DNA from: Nipponacmea schrenckii
Taxonomy: Eukaryota > Mollusca > Gastropoda > Lottiidae
NCBI GenBank assembly: GCA_030562195.1
Contig: JAUJPP010000012.1
Coordinates: 8,556,001 to 8,620,000 of the forward strand
Length of the DNA: 64,000 nucleotides
Direction: 5' to 3'
Part shown: one piece after another, positions 1 to 15,800 of the stretch
How the letters are laid out: every line of letters starts with the position of its first letter
Numbering within the stretch: position 1 is the stretch's first letter
Made by a program: the position numbers and the translations under genes
Notes under the pieces: model-generated
Database searches by the model: none
What the model was told of the DNA's origin: nothing
What the model saw: only the letters and a program-made list of their open reading frames with translations

Positions 1-560
1 ACGTTAATATAGCATACTCAAGAAGTTTATTAAGAATGAATCTCAGAATAACAGTCTATCATGAATAAAAAATAAATAAAAAAATAAATAAACAAAGCCA
101 ATAAATAAGTATTATGGTATATGACTATTATACATTGCATTTGAATAACTTTTTTCAAAATGAAAATGAATAATATATATTACATTAAATATCAAATTAA
201 GATAATCATAAATGAAATATAGCAAACTTGTTGATGGTGGAAAAATTTTATCAAAATATAGCACTAATAAATCTAAATGGACCTGTACAATATACCCAGA
301 TAACTGCATGAATAATTAATATATATACATATAAAAAAAATATGTGAATAAAATGGATCTTATAAAACAACATATTATATATCTGAATATATATAATTAA
401 GTGAATCATTCATAACTCATTTAACAAACGTATCTGTTACCACAAATCAAATTTATCACTGTAAAGTTAATAGAATAAAGTATATTGATGAAGAATTGAT
501 ACATAACACAATGTAAGATTTGACAAAAAAATTATAATACGTGATAAAAATTTTGTTTAT
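1..560. other. AT-rich sequence, no gene seen
   Basis: Very AT-rich sequence with A-runs and short TATATA stretches. Its only open frame is low-complexity and has no recognisable domain. I see no gene, RNA or transposon end here. Confidence 0.5.
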
Positions 561-579
561 AACATATCATCTTTATATA

Positions 580-1228
580 TTGAAAATTTGAATAAAATTT
601 GAATTTAACAAAGTATATTGATAAAGAATTCGTATATAAAAATATTGTATTGGTAAAATTTAAATATAACAAAGTAAACAAATTATGAATATGACAAAGT
701 ATACTGATACAGAATTTAAATATAACAAAGTATACTCATAAAGAATGTAAATACATTACAGTATATCAATGAAGAATTTGATAAAAAGAAAGTCTAATCA
801 TATTGATAAATAATTTGAATATAACTCATTATATCCATGAAGAATTTGATTATAACAAAGTCTAAGGTATTGATAAATAATTTGAATATAACAAAGTATA
901 AGCATATGTAGGCCTATATCAATGAAGAATTTGAATATAACTAAGTATATCAATGAAGAATTTGAATATAACTAAGTATATCAATGAAGAATTTGAATAT
1001 AACTAAGTATATCAATGGAGAATTTGAATATAACTAAGTATATCAATGAAGAATTTGAATATAACAAAGTATATCAAAGAAGAATTTGAATATAACTAAG
1101 TATATCAATGAAGAATTTGAATATAACAAAGTATATCAATTAAGAATTTCAATATAACTAAGTATATCAATGAAGAATTTGAATATAACTAAGTATATCA
1201 ATGAAGAATTTGAATATAACAAAGTATA
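580..1228. repeat. 31-bp tandem repeat array
   Basis: A unit close to GAATTTGAATATAACTAAGT followed by ATATCAATGAA (31 bp) is repeated head to tail. About ten near-identical copies lie between 915 and 1228. Upstream, from about 580, the same words (AACAAAGTATATTGAT, AAGAATTTGA) recur with indels, so the 5' part is an older, decayed section of the array. Copies differ mainly at AACTAAG versus AACAAAG. No coding potential. Confidence 0.85.
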
Positions 1229-1229
1229 A

Positions 1230-4200
1230 GGTTAAATTCTATTTTCCAAACAGAAACCAAAAAGAATATATAAAACTCCTTAATAAACATACTTCAAATA
1301 TGTAGCATATATTTTTCTTTTCTTTTGCAATGCCACCACGTTTTTGTGTTCATCAGTAATATAAAAATGCAGAACGAAAATTACTTCGAACGTCGTAACA
1401 AATTTCTAATTTTCTACTAAATTCCATTAAATCAAAATTATCAGTTATAGTAAAAATTCCATTCTAAACCACTTAAAATCATGTATACAAGTTAAAGAAT
1501 AAAATTGTCGTTTTTATGAAAGGAACGCTTTATGGAGTGTATCTAGAAACGAAATGTTCTATGCTCCTCAAGGCCAATAATGATAAGAGCTTTAGATAAG
1601 TAATTTGATAGCGTTGAAGTGTTGATAGAGAAAAAGTTAATTAAAACTACAATCGTTCATCTAAATATCTCTTTCTATTATCACTATGAACGAAGAATTA
1701 TCAAAGACATATTAGTCGTCTTTGAAAACTTGTAGACTTGAAAATAACGGCGCGACAGTTGGAGCTTTTGAAGATCTTTTTGGAAAAATCTCTAATAAAT
1801 AATCATTCCTAGTTCTGTCGACGGTTACTGAGTACTTTGTGTTTACTCTCTTAAACTTTCGACTTTTGTAATGAGACAGTTTGGCTAATTTTGATAATAA
1901 TGTATGATCGAAGCATTAACACTCCTGATTATTTGGTTGGAAACTTTAATAGATTAAAAGATTTCATATATTTATAGTAAAAATCGAACCATTGATTGTT
2001 TTCGGGATCTAATTTACTAAAGATGCTGTCTGAGACAGCAAGAATTTTCATAAAAATCGTATTATAACTAATATAGGCATATTATTATTGACCCAGTTTT
2101 GGGGGGAAATTAGAGACGGAAATCCGAGGAAATAATTTCGGTCACCGCAATCATTCGTTTGTACAAAGATCAAGGCGCCAATTACAATGGGGATTATAAA
2201 ATTAGATTTTTGCACCCAAAGCAAAGCAGAGTTTTGCTAGCTAAGGTCATGATGGCTTTGTATTTGGAACAGACGACAAAAATTCATATCAAAATCATAC
2301 AAATGTTTTATCATTAACAAAGTCCCTTTACATAGAATAAACGTTATGATTCTTTGTTTTAACTCCAGGAGGCCAAATTTCAAAAGGTTTTCGTGAAGAT
2401 AAGATTTTTTTTCCGTTCGAACGCAGTTCAAATGTGAATGGTTTATATCCACGATTAATGAGTCTGCAGGGAGAAAAATTCTTATCTAAATTTTGTTTAA
2501 TCGCTCATTAGCTACCCACTGGTTGTCAAGGACTACACACTGAGGGGAGAAATCTTAAATATACCAGATTATACAAGTTCTCACGGAACATCTTGCTTAT
2601 TTTCAAAAGAATATTTATATAAACATGTTTTTATTACTTAAATAAAAAAAATGTAAAACCTTGAAGAATAAGCAAATAATTGATAATTATCGGGTAAGTA
2701 TTTCAATAGGACGCTGAGTTCGTGATAGTCAAGATAGCTCTATATTCAAGATGTCTCAGTCGATTCATAATACTTACAAAACATCTATTATTCACAGTTT
2801 ACCGTGGATCCAAACCTAACGAAGGGAAACCAAAACAATCGAATTTTAAATTGACGGTACCATGACGGTATATTTTCAAATTATTCTTGGAACTAAACAC
2901 CACCCTTTATAATTTAAACAGGATAAGTAAACTTGACATGGCCACAATATGCAGTTTCTACATGTTTCAAAGGAATTAATGGATTTGATTTGAAATGTTT
3001 ATATAAGATTACGGAAATAGAGATTAAAATTGGTCTCACTGAATCCTCTTTAATCCCCAAAACCTATGTTTTGAAAGAAATTTCCGGAAAAAATGTTAAA
3101 AACGAACATAATTCAAAACATATTATTCCCAATTGAAACTAAATATACTATCGGGAATACAAAATAAACCCAGCCCATTTCCAAATGTTGTCTATTTTAT
3201 TACGTTTTTAAGGCCTACAAATTTGAGTGAATATCTGAAATATCCAGGTTTACAATATTTTCATTTATACTTTTAGGACACATTATTTAACCTCGCTTTC
3301 TATGTCAATAGATATGTATACATGTAGTTTCAAGACCTCTTTCTCATATTCCTAGATCAGTTATAGTTTTTAAATTTCTTAAAGAAAATCATATTTTGGT
3401 ATGGTTGGATGTTGTGGATTACAGGTCTTACAGGTCTTTAGTTTCAGGGATAGCCTTATAAAATCTGGATACTTCTAAAAATAGACTGGTGCCTAAACTG
3501 CGATCAAGTGAAACTTACAACGCGTCGATCTGCCCGTACGTTCATTCAACTGTCAACGTGAACGGGAAACCGACCTTGGGTTATGAAACATGGGAGCAAG
3601 GAGAGGAAACCCTGTTATTAACGATGCAATAAAGAACATTTTGGCACAAATAGCTAGCTGTGTTTAGCTGTTCACAAACGCAAAAAATCGAGCCATCTGA
3701 TGATCTTATGGAAGTGTAGTTTAAAAACCACCCTGTAAGCATAAATAAAGATTTATACATATTCAGCATAGAGTTCAAAATTTATTAACAAAAAACGTGC
3801 CACCATTTGATAGTAAGCTATAAAGATGTCAAAAATATGTAATAAGACGGAATAAAATAAATGAAGAGGAAATGGTATTCTAGATATATTAGCGTAGCAA
3901 GTTCGGCAGAAACATTCTGTTATATCTAGAATTTTGTTGACTGGATTATGTTATAATCATCAATTACCATATTGACATTATTCTGTTATATCTATGATTT
4001 TGTTGACTCGATTCTTTAGAATCTTCAGCAATGAAATATATTATATCTAAAGCTAAAGTTTACATGATCTTGTAAGATATCTTTCACTTTGGTGATATTC
4101 TTCGGTAGATGTATCATTGTCAAATTTTGTTATAACGTGTCTATGATATGATATCGATACTGTAAAACAAAGCCAAATCTTTCTCACCACAAAAATTGAT

Positions 4201-7200
4201 TTCAGTTAAAACGAAGAGAATAGAAAAACAGGATAATGTTATTATTATCTAATAAAATGTTAACAATTCTCAAATACACTGTTGGCAGGGATGACAAAGT
4301 GCCCCGTCAATGAAACCTTCAACAAATGTCGACCAAACAAGACTTGAAGATACAGTTGAGAGATAATGTCTTTCAACAGGGGTCCTCTAATACTGAATAG
4401 TGATTCAAAACTTCGTTAAACGATGGAATATCTTCCTTATTTCTTCTTAATGTATGTCAAGAAATGTTTGTACGATGCCATCACTTCATCTTAATGTATT
4501 CATTAATGGCAAATGCCTTTTGAAATGGTTTGTATGAATTTTACTCCCAGTGTCGAGTTTTTCCGTCTAGACTAATACGATCTCATGTTGCTCTGTTTTA
4601 AGGTTGTTTGACTATGGCAAGACAGATAATCTTTCGGACAATATAAATGGGGTAAAAATACCGAATTTCGCTCTTACAAAATATGATTTTATATTGATTA
4701 TCATTACTTAAACTAAACTGTTAGTAATAATATTAACCCCACAAAGTTTATCTATTCCTGAGAAAGTTTTAATAAATATAAAGATTATAAGCATATTATG
4801 CCTTACTAAAACCTACTTGTATGGTTACAACACAATGGAAACGCTATAGAAAGTCGGTTATTTAAGAAAGTTATTACCAGACAGCAAACAGGAAGAGTAA
4901 CATTAGTTTCAAACTATTAAAGACAATATTAATGTTACCCCATCGGGCGATTACCTAATCAGCATTATATATACTCATTATTTTACTTTCTATATCACAT
5001 GCCAAGGTTAAAGGTCAATACTTTTCGACATATTCCTGTCATGTCGACGCCTTCTAGTCTCGTGCGTTCCTCATCATGAAAGTCGGCGGTTGATGTTGTG
5101 AGTTTCGTCTGCTATTGCCATGACGAGGCTAATCGTCTGCTTTTCTAGTGCACGTTCCAATTTTCATTCTGGTTTTCTGTTTCTTCAAGCTGTCAGTTGA
5201 TTTTACATCTTATCTTGTCAAACTGCAACAGAAGCGCAACTTTCTATCAAAAGAAGTTAAATTCTTGCCATTCCCTTTAGAATAAGCCGGTTCAATTTGT
5301 AAGTGATGCGTTACAAAATAAACGTTCAGATCCGTAACAATGTAATTTAACCCTGCAAACCAGAGTGTTGGGTACACTTTTGTTTCATTAGGTCGTTTTG
5401 CAAATCCAAGTTTGAGTTTGAATTCATCAGTAATTGAACGTATAACATTAAAACAAAGTACTTAGTAACACTCAACCAAAATGCGATGGGTTCCCAAAGA
5501 AAGATGTCTTCTGAGGATGGACAAATAAAATTCAGTCTAGTCGTCGTTTCAAATTATAATCTTGAGCATGAACATAAAACTTTAGTTCTCAAGAATGGTC
5601 AATATGAGTACATATTTATAAGTGAACTTACCTGGTGTCATAAATTAACAGAATCTCTTAAAATCTGGAAAACTAACAAAACTAAGTCATTTTAAAAAGA
5701 CGCTTAATAAATTTATTTAAGCGTTTTTCAATAATCAAATGCAACTTTTTTGGATATATATATTTATCTTTTTATGTTATTTATGGCAGCAGGTATATTT
5801 ATGGATGAAAAGAGCTCTTATTGACCAAGTTCACAATTTTCAAAGTTTATGTTCATTCTAAGAGCTATTATACCTTTAATCTTTCAGATTTATCTTGCTC
5901 ATTTGACAGAAACAACCTTTATCATCAATTTGATTATGATACTTTTGTATTCAAATTCCAAGGCAAAGGTACTGCGGAAATTCGTGTGGTTATTATGGCA
6001 TTAATATTAGTCTAAAGAATGACAAAAACTGCATACACGGAATAAAAATTAATAGACTGAGTGATAATCGTAATCTTTATTGTAGTCATTCTGCTGTCTA
6101 CATACTGTCTTATCAAGACATGTTTAACAAATTTAATATATTATGTCTGTTTTAACAACAAGACTAGTGTATCTCAAATAAATTTCCACCAGGTCATTTT
6201 TTATCGAGGCCATATTGATACAGAATTCTTTATGTTCCGGGGTATATTTGGTGCAAAGTTGACACATATGAGGTGCATCAATGTTCATCATCAGTCTTTG
6301 AAACCGAATTGACATACTAATTTGAACATTTTATTAAATACATTGAAGAGAGATAATCCTACCCACAAGAACGTCCATGCTCTAACATTGCAAAGTTTTA
6401 GATAAGATTGCTATTATAATAATCTGATACAACATGTATTATTTTAGGTGAGTACATGTATTTGATATTTCAATACAACAGAAATCAACGATAGACTGAT
6501 AAAGAACTAAATTATTGTTGAAATTGCACCGGAAGTAACCCGACGTCTGCTTGTTTTAAAAAGCTGATGAAAAGGGTACGATGACGTGCTATCGATAAGC
6601 GCCCCAAGGTAGTTACAGCTCATTAATAATAGCATTTTATGTGGGTATGGTCAGGTGGAGTACCTTCCACTGTGATTCATATACTCTCAAATCTCAAATG
6701 GTTTTTCTAGTTTTCATCCTCCGTAGCCTTCTTATCGGCAGTAGTAAATTACGACTTATATCGCAAGTATTTATCAGTTGGTATTGCCTCTTTAACAGTT
6801 TACCAGATAAAGTCAAATTTCGGCATGATTTACTGCGAAAAAATAAAACCCGAAAAACGGTAAACGGTTGGTAAGAATATCATTATGTACCTATATAATT
6901 AATAGTATAATTTCTCTTTTATACAAAATAAAGCACATCAACGGTATATGTTAAGAACTTACATAATATCTTCTTCGCTTACCCCAAATCCTTGGGCCTA
7001 TTTCATGTTGTTCGCTGCCAATATTTCAGCACGCGAATCCATTGGTCGTTAATTAATCTTGAACATGGCATTTGGGGTGAACGATGAAAGAGAAGCCATC
7101 TATTATGTTGAATGGCCACTATGTACAGACTACTTTTAGTGGATTTTTTTTTTAAATTAATTGCTTTGTGATATTTTTTGTCGTCAGCAGACCGTTATAA

Positions 7201-7275
7201 GGTGTAAAGTATGTAAATTATTGTAAAATATCTTGTAGGATTATAAAATCATATTAAACTATATCCAACTGTACG
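1230..7275. other. Gene-poor stretch, nothing recognised
   Basis: About 6 kb without a recognisable exon. Open frames at 2237-2452, 2933-3136, 5486-5695, 6061-6312 and 6641-6874 have low-complexity translations with no domain. Around 3876-4015 the words TTCTGTTATATCTA and TTTTGTTGACT occur twice (degenerate short duplication). At 5620-5695 there is a fragment of the repeat family with ACTTACCTGGTGTCATA that is also seen near 15005, 35158 and 60052. The missing first exon of the homeobox gene could lie here, but I could not find it. Confidence 0.4.
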
Positions 7276-7280
7276 TTTTT

Positions 7281-8842
7281 TTACGCTCACATGAATATGT
7301 GGACGTATATTGTCGTCGCCCCTGTCCGTCGGTCCGTCGAACATTTGTTGTAGACACTATAGAATCTACATTTTTCTATGGATTTTAATGAAACTTGGTA
7401 TAAGCATTGGTATTGATAAGACGACGGTCAAGTTCGATTTGGATGATTTTTCGATAAACGGTTTTTGAGTTATTCCCCCTGCCTCTATATTTGTTGTAGA
7501 CACAATAGAAGCTACAATTTTCAATGGACTTTAATGAATGTTAGCATTGGAATTAATAAAACGGCGGTCAAGTTCGAATTAGAAGATTTTTCGATGAACG
7601 GTTTTTGAGTTATTGCCCTTGACTTATTTACATCACCTCAAAATGTATTGTTGATGCAATAGAAGCTACAATTTTCAATGCATTTGAATGAAACTTGGTA
7701 TGAGCATTGGAATTGATAAAGCGGTGGTCAGGTTCGAATTTGACAATTTTTCGGTGAATAGTTTATGAGTAATTGCCCTTGACTAAGTAAAATTGTGTAA
7801 AAATTCATTTTCTGTAGACACTATAGAAGCTACAATTTTCTATGGATTTTAATGAAACTTGGTATGAGCATTGGAATTGATAAGATGGCGGTCAAGTTCG
7901 ATTTGGACGATTTTTCTTTAAACAGTTTCTGAGTTATTGCCCCTGCCTCTATATTTGTTGTAGACATAATAGAAGCTACAATTTTCAATGGATTTAAATG
8001 AAAGTTGGAAGTTGGGGAGAGCATTGGAATTGATAAGACGACGGTCAAGTTTGAATTTGAAGATTTTTCGATGAACAGTTTTTCAGTTATTGCCCTTGAC
8101 TTAGTAAGATTGCGTCAAAATTTTTTTGTGGGTGCAATAGATTTTGATGAAACCTGGTGTGAGCATTGGAATTGATAAGACACCAGTCAAGTTCGGATTT
8201 GGCAATTTTTTTGATAAACAGTTTTTTGAGTTATTGCCCTTGACTTAGTAAAATATTGTCAAAATATTAGTTTCGATGCAATAAATCCTCCAATTTTCAG
8301 AGGATTTTGATGAAACTTGGTGTGAGCATTGGAATTGATTAGACCTCAGTCAAGTTTGAATTTGACAGTTTTTCAATGAACTATTTTAGTTTTTGCCCTT
8401 AACTTATTGAAATTGTGTCAAAATTCTATTGTGGTTGCAATAAGAAGCTTTAATTTTTAAAGGATTTTGATGGAACTTGGTGTAAGCATCAGAATTGATA
8501 AGACATTAGTCAAGTTTGAATTTCCGAATTTTTTTTACGAATGTTTTTTGAGTTATTGCCCTTGACTTAGTAAAATTGCGTCAAAAATTTGTGTTTTGTT
8601 GTTGCAAAATAAGCTACAATTTTTTTTAATAGAAAGATTTTATAAAACTTGGTATAATTATTTAAATAGATAAGATGGTGGTCAAGTTTTAATTTGACGA
8701 TTTATCATGAACAGTTTTTGAGTTTTTGCCCTTGACTTCAATATTCATTCAGTGAATATTTTTTTGAGTTATCGCTCAATTTATTTTTCAAATTCAATGC
8801 TGCTAGTGGGTATATGTTACCTTGCCTGGCAAGCTATCTTTT
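7281..8842 (+). mobile_element. Pearl/Helentron-like non-autonomous element with ~155-bp internal repeats (copy A)
   Basis: The left end has a small palindrome (CACAT-GAAT-ATGTG) followed by GGACGTATATTGTCGTCGCC and a GTCCGTCGG-type motif. The right end has GGGTATATG then CTTGCC-T-GGCAAG, a perfect 6-bp stem with a one-base loop, followed by CTATCTTTT. Between them lie roughly nine diverged copies of a unit carrying GAAGCTACAATTTT, CAATGGATTTTAATGAAA, GTCAAGTTCGA and GAGTTATTGCCCTTGACTTA. Spacing is about 145-165 bp. The same two ends recur at 11.06, 31.07, 39.67 and 45.80 kb. Terminal hairpins and tandem cores are reported for molluscan pearl elements and Helentron derivatives; membership of that group is inferred. 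No protein is encoded. Confidence 0.75.
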
Positions 8843-10930
8843 CACTTCGTGTCAGGCAATTTTCACAATTTCGTTGTATTTTAAAGAGCGGAAATATCAT
8901 GTAGGTTATCTCTTTATTATAAACACCAACTTCAGAAATCCATTTAGATTAGATCATAGAGTTTAAAATCAGTTGATAGATCAAAGAACTGAATATTTCC
9001 ATTATCTTATAGTTTATAAACATTTAATTTTTAAATAATATTCACAATATCTCGAATTACTTCTTTTATAACACAGAATAGTAAGCCGTATAAGTCCTGT
9101 TAACAATGTTAATCCGAATTAATGTGCCAAGAAAGTCAAATAACGGTAATAATCATTAAACGATATCTTTGAAAGTCAGTTAAGATAACTGAGAAACTTC
9201 TCCATGACTATACACATCCCCCTACCCTCTGGTTAAAGATTATTAGCCGCTTCTGCAAAAGGCAACAGAGCCCTTTATTCGTTTATCCCCTTGAGTATTC
9301 GGAAGTTTAATTTTAAAGGCAGGTCTGACGAAAACTTCATTTTTCCAATAAACACTAACCGTGTCACTGTATAAATATTCTTTGACTGTTTGTATTTATG
9401 TTTGTGTTTTCATTTGTTGTGGTTCGTATTTATTTTTTGTGTATTCGAGATCTCCCTTGTTGTAAAATGAATTACCCTTTTGGGATAATAAATATTTATT
9501 TTATTTTTATTTATTTTATTATTATTATAATAATAATAAATAATCACTATAAAGATAGTATGTATATGAGCAAGACTCAAGTCAGGATTTTCGTCAAAAG
9601 AATTAAAATAAATCTAATAAAATAATAGAAATTACTGTGTAGATGTTAAAATTCCAATTTTTTTCACAAAAACATTTTTGTGATGTACAAAATGCGGCTT
9701 TTAAATCAAGAAAATGACCAACTTTACGTTATACATGTATAATTTGATAACAATTTATGGTTTAATGATAGACTAAAACGATAAGCTTAATTTATTTCTA
9801 ACATACTGGAGTTAAAGACATAAGAAAAAGTTGATATTTATTTGTATTGCAGTTGATCGTATCTTAATATGTTATTTTTGTAAACAGCTGAACATCACCT
9901 TCTAGCCTCTCTTGTAATAAATCTATAATACCTGTACACTCGCTAGACGAGTTTACAATTTATTGCTTTCTTGTTTTTCGTTTATTTCATAATATTTTAA
10001 AGGGGATATAAGTTCTCCGAGTCGAAGACCAGAAATGATTTTGAAACTTTAGCCAACTTCAAGCAATATCACCTTCATGTAGCCTACTCATTACACACAC
10101 TTTAAAGGATTTAATAGCGTTAAAGGTCTTTATAAAAAAGGTCATTAGAATCGGCACCTGTCTTTCTTTTAAATTAAATACATTAAATATAGTTTTCAAA
10201 ATAAATATATTTCTATAATTCTTCATTGGACAGTCATTTTTATTGGTTCCCTTTAAATCTAAGAATTCTTATGTCAAATTATGAATACAATGGGTATAGA
10301 TCTTTTAAACAGACAAAACCCGGAGCAAGGTTTTCCACCATCGAACAAATGAAGTATGAAGTATATTTTATGACTGAAATTGTGACAACAGATACAGATT
10401 AAGTCTTCATTCAGATCCTTAACAAATACTTATCACTCAAACATCATCATAAAGATAAGTAAACATCCAGCAGGGCGATGAAAAACTAATGGTCTTTCGT
10501 TTGCATTAACTGACAAGATTCCACAAATTGACGGCAACCAATTCTACAGTAAAATACCGTCATTTATCACATTGACGTCTATGTTTAAAAGTATATCATG
10601 GCCAATTATATTCACCAAATGTCAAACATAATGATAGACGTAGAAAATATACTGATACGTTGTTAGTTTCATCATCAAACTAAACATTTCATCAACAAAC
10701 ATTTAAAGACGCCACTCTGTTATGGCTGTACTCCTTTAGGCCTCGTCAAATTGCCGCCCTAATTACTCGGTTCAGTGACGTAGTTTTAAGTGTGAACTCA
10801 GCTTAGCTAGTTTGGATTATACAACTATAATGATCAGCCTATTTTAGTAGGAATTACATGTATATTTAATTTTTTTTTCGGAATGGATTTTCGGTTTACA
10901 TTCTGATTTGTGCACATCTATTTAAGAATT
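8843..10930. other. Intergenic, no gene seen
   Basis: AT-rich sequence. A simple-sequence patch of TTTATT, TTATTATTA and TAATAATAA lies at about 9495-9545. The open frame 9398-9625 is mainly that low-complexity run. No domain, RNA gene or transposon end recognised. Confidence 0.4.
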
Positions 10931-11046
10931 AAACCTGGGTCTCATTAGCATTTTGTGTGTGTAAACGCAATAGATCACGTGACAAACTGAATAAATAACT
11001 GATCCATTGCTTTTACACACCAATAATGCTAATGGGACCAACGTTT
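10930..11046. repeat. Hairpin (foldback MITE-like) repeat
   Basis: An imperfect inverted repeat with arms of about 40 bp. The left arm reads GGTCTCATTAGCATTTTGTG then TGTGTAAACGCAATAGATCA. The right arm is the reverse complement, ending CACACCAATAATGCTAATGG then GACC. The loop is about 30 bp. It directly precedes pearl-like copy B. Probably a small palindromic MITE. Confidence 0.65.
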
Positions 11047-11060
11047 TATTCTTATTTTTA

Positions 11061-11580
11061 TATGCCTACATGAATATGTGGACGTATATTGTCGTCGCAT
11101 TTGTGTTGTCGGTCTGTCGGTCCTTCAACCTTCAACTTACACTATAGAAGCTATAATTTTCTACGGATTATAATGAAACTTGTTGTGAGCATTGGCTAAG
11201 TTAGAGGTCAAGTTCGATTTTGACGAATCTTCGATAAACGGTTTTTAAGTTATTTTCCCTGCCTCTGTATTTGTTGTCGACACAATAAAAACTACAATTT
11301 TCAATGGATTTTAACGAAAGTTGGTGTGAGCATTTGACAGCGGTCAAGTTCGAATTAGACGATTTTTAAATGGACATCTTTTTGGTTGACTTAGTAAAAT
11401 TATGTCAAAATTGTATTGCGGGTGTACATAGAAGCTGCAATTTTTAATGGATTTTGATTAAACTTGGTGTGGGCATAACTATTGATAACAATTTTCAATG
11501 AATCCTTATTGAGTTATTGCCCAATTTATCAAAATCAATGCTGCCAGTTGGCGTATATTATTTGCCTGGCAAGTTATCTT
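11061..11580 (+). mobile_element. Pearl/Helentron-like element (copy B)
   Basis: A shorter member of the family at 7281-8842. The left end has ACATGAATATGTGGACGTAT and TTGTCGTCGC. The right end has GGCGTATATT, then TTGCCTGGCAAG and TTATCTTT. It has about three internal units, against about nine in copy A. It lies in the upstream intron or flank of the homeobox exon at 11939. No coding capacity. Confidence 0.7.
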
Positions 11581-11868
11581 TATATTTTTAAAACCTTTAC
11601 AAATCTATTTTTTTTTTTTTTTTTATGAAATAACACAAATTTTAGATAGCGTCATTGTTGTGCATTGACTACGTCATAGCGCCTCGTGGCAATCTATACA
11701 GTTACTAGTTTATTGGGGAAAACACGCCAGTTAGCGTAACTGGTTCATTGAAGGGAGTGATAGTAGAAATATATATTCGGTCATATACCACAACATAAAT
11801 CCAATAGCTATACTTCGACTTCAGTCTACTTTTCATTAGTCTATTAGGTACAGAAGAATAGGTCGTAA

Positions 11869-12878
<1,010 letters not shown>

Positions 12879-15800
12879 CAGTCATAGAATTTTTTCAGAA
12901 AAACCAAAATATAGTTATATGAATATGAACACTTATAAATGAATGAATCACTATAAAAAGAATAATGTCCAGGAAAATACGAATAAGGATGAGATAATCT
13001 CCAGTAGCGGCACACAAGTCTGGTCTCCACCAAATAGAAGAATTGGCCATACTGTGTGAAGGTAACTGGAAAAGTGGACGAAAAACGTAAAAGACTGAAC
13101 TAGTTCTGAAGATGTGGAAACTCACTAAAATGTCCAGTTTTTGTTGTCTTCTGAATCAGCTGTGTTGAGTTTTATAGGAACCATCAATGTGATAAAAGAA
13201 GCACGAATGCCTTAAATAAAATCCATCCTGTGATATCCAGAGTGATCTTTAACTCATGGACTCATTGACGGCTCTTTCACCTCAACTTCCCATATTAGGG
13301 AGCCATCGGTTTGATAAAATTCTATTTTGAAGAAACCAATTATTCTGGATAAAAGCATTGGTTTAACATGCTTTACTACTACCGGCACATTCGATGTTTG
13401 AACCATTGCAGAGGAGTAGTATGTTACGCCAATGGATAGTTAAGCCAATGGAAAACTGCAAATGAAACATGTATACATAATTGGTCAAATTTCACTACAT
13501 GATCAGTTTTGCAAGGCAATCCAAGAGCATGTTTTAGTTTAGACCGACAAGTTGCCTTTAATTAATACTGCGTATTTTAGCGGCAGACAACCAAGCTCAG
13601 AAATAACTTAATATTGCACGACCAATTTGGTTTCGTTGTAATATTGATCTTATTTGGGGATATTTTTCGAAATACTGACAATTTTTTTGTAGGATATGGT
13701 GTCATTTTTCAAGCGAGAATAAACCAATCCTTGTTGCCTGTAATCTAAGTTAAAATATTCAAGCGTTGAACTATAGTCCTATTGAAGCCATGTTACATGA
13801 GACGTATTGGCATTGAAAATAATAGCCAATCAAATGTCACGTAATAGATTGCTACCATGAATTTGATTGGATCAACACATTTTTTAAAGATGGCGACGCA
13901 GTTTGAATGAAAAAAATCGCCTGATGGAAAATTATCTTATTTGTATGTTGTACGGTACATCTTAATCCACAATTTCTATTACTTTAACACACAATTGTAT
14001 GCTATTTTATATATTTGGTCGTCTGATTCTAGTATTCTACTATCTAGAATCAATTCGTCGGTCTAGTCGGGCTAATAAAGAAACTATCATGCTCATAGAT
14101 TCAAAGTGTCCTTTAAAACTCTTTTAAAAACGATGTTGCTATTCAGCATTTCTTTATTTTCTTGTAACATTTATGTAGATATTTGTAGAAGTAATAAATT
14201 AATTTTAGTTTCAAAACGGAAATGCCTTTGATCTCTTTTCCTCTGATCGATCTATATTATTTGCTCTTTTGTCAAAAAGAAAAGAAGCAGAATTATAGCA
14301 TTTTTCTTTGAGAATTATACAGACAGCGAGGAGTGCGGAGTCCATAATATATATATGCCCGAAACACTTTAATACAACAGTCGTTTCAAAATTGTGAACA
14401 AGACTTCTCTGATCTTTATTGTGAGGATCTTTGTTCTTATAAACAATGTGCGGAACGAGAAATCTCTGATAATATGATAATATAACTAACATATATCACT
14501 TTAGTTACAATTGGATTCAACAACCCTAAAATACAATACAAGAATATTCCAGTGAATATAAACATCCACGAAATAGTCTTTTAGGATTTAATGGAATATC
14601 GAACGACTAACGTCGGGTAGAAAATAGAAATGCATATAGACCTAGAAATAGTCAGTACAGTAGTCGTACAGTATTTAAAACTGTCGAATCCCTGAAGTCA
14701 AATAATGGCAATAGCAAGTAGGGCCTAAAGAACATGCTAGCGAAGTAGGAGCATCTTGGTTTTTTTTTCAAGAAAAACCGTATTCCAAAAGAGTCATTTA
14801 CTGTCTGGTGCGGAAAACTTGTTGATTACTTTTATTAAATAATGATATATTATTACATATTTTGCAATTTTATGCTCATTTTACTATTCGTAAGTCTTCA
14901 GAATCGAATAACCTCCCTTAAAGGTATAATAGGCTCGGAGTAATAATAAACTACTACTAATTTCACTCAAACCTGGCCAATAACAGTATATATCCATCCG
15001 TGAACTTACCTGGTGTCATAACTATTTTAGGCCCACTCCAAAATGCCTCTAAAATCCGATAAATCCACAAAACCAAGTAGTTAATTATAAGATATTTAAA
15101 ATATGATCTTTTGTTGCTTTTAACTAGTTCATGTATACATTGTAATTTCAATTTCAAGCCTTCACCCTTTGGCCCTAATAAAGCTGCAGTTTACCCTCCA
15201 AAGAGAGATATAGAATTTAAAGAGACTGTGTGGTAGACATATTAGTTCAAGTATGACATCTTAGGGACCAAGTCGGTCTTTCTATATTTTTTTTTTATTA
15301 ATTTTCGCCAATTAGATCATGATAGCTTTAAGTGTGATAAGCACAGTAAAAAGGGGTTTTCAATCAATGGCGCTAGTGCTGATCCGAGACTAACCTTAGG
15401 TCAAGGCCGAACCATTTGATGGGCAAATGGATACGATATAGGTAAATAAAAATCTACAGTTTTGATTAAATATTTTATTGAAAGCTTTATTATTAAAACA
15501 AGCCATTACACATATAAATCAAAAATGAATAAAATCAGTTGCTTTATCATGGTCATAAATAGTTAAAGGTTTTGTAAATATAGGCTAAATATAGCATCCT
15601 CTTGGGCCAAATATTGTTTGAACATCCAATTATCTTTGTTTTTCTGGTTCGCCTTGTCTAACTATTTATGACCGCTTTTAAACGATTGTAAAAGTAATTT
15701 ATATTAATATATTGTTCAACACAAAAGAAAACTATAGATGTTTGGGTGATTACGTGATACTGATGACAATCGATCAAATTATATTTTGGGAATTTAGGGG

